Assembly: GCA_016779985.1 (NCBI GenBank)
Contig: JADHMP010000015.1
Location: 1-33,190 of the forward strand
Direction of reading: 5' to 3'
Source of the DNA: JADHMP01 sp016779985
GTDB lineage: Bacteria > Bacteroidota > Bacteroidia > Flavobacteriales > Flavobacteriaceae
DNA length: 33,190 nucleotides
The position numbers and the translations under genes are program-made. The notes under the pieces were generated by a model. It did no database searches and was not told the DNA's origin. It worked only from the letters and a program-made list of their open reading frames with translations. Of this stretch, positions 31,452 to 33,190 are shown piece after piece (position 1 is the first letter of the stretch; the number at the start of each line of letters is the position of its first letter).

Positions 31452-31976
31452 TTATTTAGCTAATAGTTCGATGAATTCTTTTTTCGAATATCTATCTAAA
31501 GAGCCAACAATACTCTTGCGAATCGTTTTGTTTTCGTCCAAAATAAAGGTCGTAGGAAAAACTTTTATGACTGAAATTAAATCTTTTTTAGTTAACAAAA
31601 ATTCAAAGTCATATTGATTTTTATTAATAAATTTTTTCACTTTTTCTGGACTTTCATCCGAAATAAGAATAAAAACATGATTTTCTTTAATTTCGTCATA
31701 AACCTCTTGAAGAAAAGGCATTTCTTTAATGCAGGGGGCGCACCATGTGCCCCAAATATTAACTAAAATTTTCTTTTCTCTGAATTGATCCAAGAGGATG
31801 TCTTTTCCCTCTAAATCAGTGAGAGAAATATTTAATTCCTCAAAGTTCTTACTTACTACTGTTTCCTGATTTTTCTTTATCGAAGTGTAGGATACATAAT
31901 AAACATATCCAAGCCCTAAGAAAGCAAGAACGGCTCCTGCTATCAAACCCATTTTTAATCCTTTTTTAAACATCAT
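31452..31976 (-). CDS. TlpA/ResA-like thioredoxin-fold membrane-anchored protein
   Basis: 174 aa. An N-terminal anchor (LIAGAVLAFLGLGYVYYVSY) puts the thioredoxin domain in the periplasm. The active site is TWCAPC (77-82, Cys79 and Cys82) with the cis-proline Pro141 in VFPTTFI, and the fold is AhpC/TSA-like. It would reduce or exchange disulfides, for example during cytochrome c maturation or redox repair; the target is unknown. Two ATGs stand in tandem at 31976 and 31973. The upstream 39-aa gene ends exactly at the start of this gene, so the two are coupled. Confidence 0.88.
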   Translation of the reverse strand: MMFKKGLKMGLIAGAVLAFLGLGYVYYVSYTSIKKNQETVVSKNFEELNISLTDLEGKDILLDQFREKKILVNIWGTWCAPCIKEMPFLQEVYDEIKENHVFILISDESPEKVKKFINKNQYDFEFLLTKKDLISVIKVFPTTFILDENKTIRKSIVGSLDRYSKKEFIELLAK

Positions 31977-32096
31977 CTATTTAGTTTGAATGGAAAAATA
32001 ACCTGTTAAAATAGCTATGCCAATAATCAATGTGAAACTTAAAATTAGGCCAGTAATTAAACCCGCCGCAACTATCATTTTTTCTTTGGTAATCAT
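31977..32096 (-). CDS. 39-aa single-span membrane protein upstream of the thioredoxin gene
   Basis: ATG at 32096 to TAG at 31977-31979, which directly abuts the next ATG at 31976. Product: MITKEKMIVAAGLITGLILS at the N-terminus, one hydrophobic helix through FTLIIGIAILTGYFS, then SIQTK. The start, one hydrophobic span, and stop-start contact with a real gene on the same strand support a genuine small gene. It has no named family known to me. Confidence 0.55.
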   Translation of the reverse strand: MITKEKMIVAAGLITGLILSFTLIIGIAILTGYFSIQTK

Positions 32097-32128
32097 ACTT
32101 ATCAATAAAACAGGGGATTTGTTGTGTT

Positions 32129-32154
32129 TAGTCCCTCTAAAAAAAGAGGGACTA
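32129..32154 (-). terminator. Hairpin after the large partial gene
   Basis: A perfect 10-base stem TAGTCCCTCT / AGAGGGACTA around a 6-base loop of T (minus strand), 15 bases after the stop at 32170. It lacks a clean T-run after the stem on the minus strand, so it may stabilise the mRNA end or terminate only weakly. Confidence 0.6.
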
Positions 32155-32169
32155 GATTTAGTTAACTCC

Positions 32170-33190
32170 TTAGAACCATGAAGAACGGTCTATTTTATCA
32201 GTTGCAGACGAAGCTTCTGTGCCAACATTCACATAGTCTGGAGAACCCCCTGGAAGTATTTCTTGTGTACCAAAACCTGTGAAGCCTACCATTCCTGCAG
32301 CAGTGCCAAATGGATCTCCAGGGTTTCCAATTTCAGAAAGACCACCCTCCAATATGGATGTGCCAGCAGTTACAGACTCCAAAGTCACCACAGGCAGAGT
32401 GCCTAGCAAAGTGTCGTCTTGTGTCGTAGCCTTGTTTATTGTAACATTACCCCATCCTAATGCTGGTGATACGGTTACTTTTATTCCTCTTCCATGAAGG
32501 GCAGGACTAAAATCCTCAGCGGAAAGTTGAAAGGTTGCGCTAGCAGGAGCAGTCCTAAAACTCCCTCCATAGTTACTACTACCAACAAATGCTACAGTTG
32601 CAAACTGGTCTAAAACATCATTAATACGAGTTTGAGAAGAAGGACTTCTCTGAAATTGGTCTACAAAAACATTACTATCAGCAGTAATCCTCGAAGGTGT
32701 TAAATCCGTGATAGTCTCTAAAGACAAATAAAGGGTGTATGTATATTCCGCCTCCGATGAGTCTTTTTTGTTAACCTGTATAGAAACGGATTGTGCCTCG
32801 GCAACTGTGGTGGCAGAGGTAACACCACTAATCGAAACAGTAGTAGAAGGAGCTGCATCAAAAGTAATTGAAGCTTCTGGTCCCCCATATGCAGAAACAC
32901 TAAGTGCGGCTCCATAGATCTTGGCTTCTGCTTTTGTGTCGGCAGCATTAAATTCAGCTACGACACCAATAGTAGATTTGTTTGTAAAAACTAAATCTAT
33001 GTCATTACCATTAATAGACAAAGGACCATTCACTATGAATCCTGGATCATCAATCACAAAGGATCTTTTAGATTTTTCAGCACCAGTAGATACATCTCTA
33101 TTCATCACTGTCAAATGGTCAACATGAGCTGGGGTAGTAATTTTTAAATTGGTCAACTCGGTTGTACCATCAGTAAAATCGTCAGCGGTG
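32170..33190 (-). CDS. C-terminal part of a large protein of unknown function
   Basis: The frame is open from the right edge to TAA at 32170: 340 codons without a true start in the window; a TTG at 33156 is not a start because the frame continues beyond it. The product has no cysteine, is rich in Ser, Thr, Ala, Gly and Val, and looks beta-structured, with stretches such as ASITFDAAPSTTVSISG and TYTLYLSLETI. It ends DKIDRSSWF. No T9SS sorting domain (no VxVYDxxGR pattern) is seen at the end, nor a lytic or protease motif. A surface, structural or phage-like protein is possible. The base composition appears richer in GC than the neighbours. Confidence 0.6.
   Translation of the reverse strand, partial: TADDFTDGTTELTNLKITTPAHVDHLTVMNRDVSTGAEKSKRSFVIDDPGFIVNGPLSINGNDIDLVFTNKSTIGVVAEFNAADTKAEAKIYGAALSVSAYGGPEASITFDAAPSTTVSISGVTSATTVAEAQSVSIQVNKKDSSEAEYTYTLYLSLETITDLTPSRITADSNVFVDQFQRSPSSQTRINDVLDQFATVAFVGSSNYGGSFRTAPASATFQLSAEDFSPALHGRGIKVTVSPALGWGNVTINKATTQDDTLLGTLPVVTLESVTAGTSILEGGLSEIGNPGDPFGTAAGMVGFTGFGTQEILPGGSPDYVNVGTEASSATDKIDRSSWF

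Noticed and set aside
32279..33127. Several frames on both strands within the large partial gene
   Set aside because: They are shadows; the long minus-strand frame spans all of them without a stop.
1..33190. CRISPR array, rRNA, intact tRNA or insertion sequence
   Set aside because: No regularly spaced direct repeats, no rRNA signature and no transposase or IS-like terminal repeats were seen; the only tRNA-like sequences are the two degenerate copies.

Overview
The window looks like a piece of a marine member of the family Flavobacteriaceae (Bacteroidota). The reasons are: a low-GC genome; promoters with the Bacteroidota -7 box TAnnTTTG; almost no Shine-Dalgarno sequences; and flavobacterial gene families, including type II glutamine synthetase, a DnaJ with only two CxxCxGxG motifs, a response regulator without a helix-turn-helix domain, and a BBP2-type porin next to ammonium transporters. 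All family calls rest on reading the translations, not on database searches.

Layout. (1) 1-4300 is an accessory zone: the tail of a DUF4242 protein, an isoprenylcysteine-methyltransferase-like protein, a 26-codon ORF, a tyrosine recombinase (1073-2725, minus), then gene debris and an orphan PAAR-like DUF4280 protein (3669-4058). Two diverged copies of a tRNA-Arg(ACG)-like sequence lie in it on the minus strand, one 5' part just beyond the integrase gene (about 2851-2894) and one degenerate full-length copy (about 4203-4274). I read them as scars of integration. (2) 4364-6363 has a CaCA-type cation exchanger and a convergent glutamine synthetase, with a shared bidirectional terminator. (3) 6761-11814 is a six-gene plus-strand operon: purM-like, b561-like membrane protein, YceI, prfA, pyrF, alpha/beta hydrolase. 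purU converges on it. (4) 12745-16850 is a minus-strand ammonium cluster: outer-membrane porin, amt, terminator, P-II, second amt, terminator. (5) 17032-20777 holds crcB with a small membrane partner, a MazG-like pyrophosphohydrolase, ilvE, mnmD and a TIGR01777 epimerase. (6) 20840-22475 is grpE-dnaJ with a clear promoter. (7) 22622-28188 is a tight operon: mscS-type channel, NtrC-like regulator, M28 peptidase, MATE exporter, a 75-aa protein and a PAP2 phosphatase. (8) 28166-33190 is all minus strand: galM, msrA, a membrane LytTR regulator, a TlpA-like thioredoxin with a 39-aa membrane partner, and the end of a large unidentified protein that runs off the window.

The main functional theme is nitrogen assimilation. 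The porin, two Amt channels and P-II import and sense ammonium, and the nearby glutamine synthetase would fix it. The most unusual region is the integrase / tRNA-scar / PAAR-like zone. I saw no CRISPR array, no intact tRNA or rRNA gene and no complete insertion sequence.
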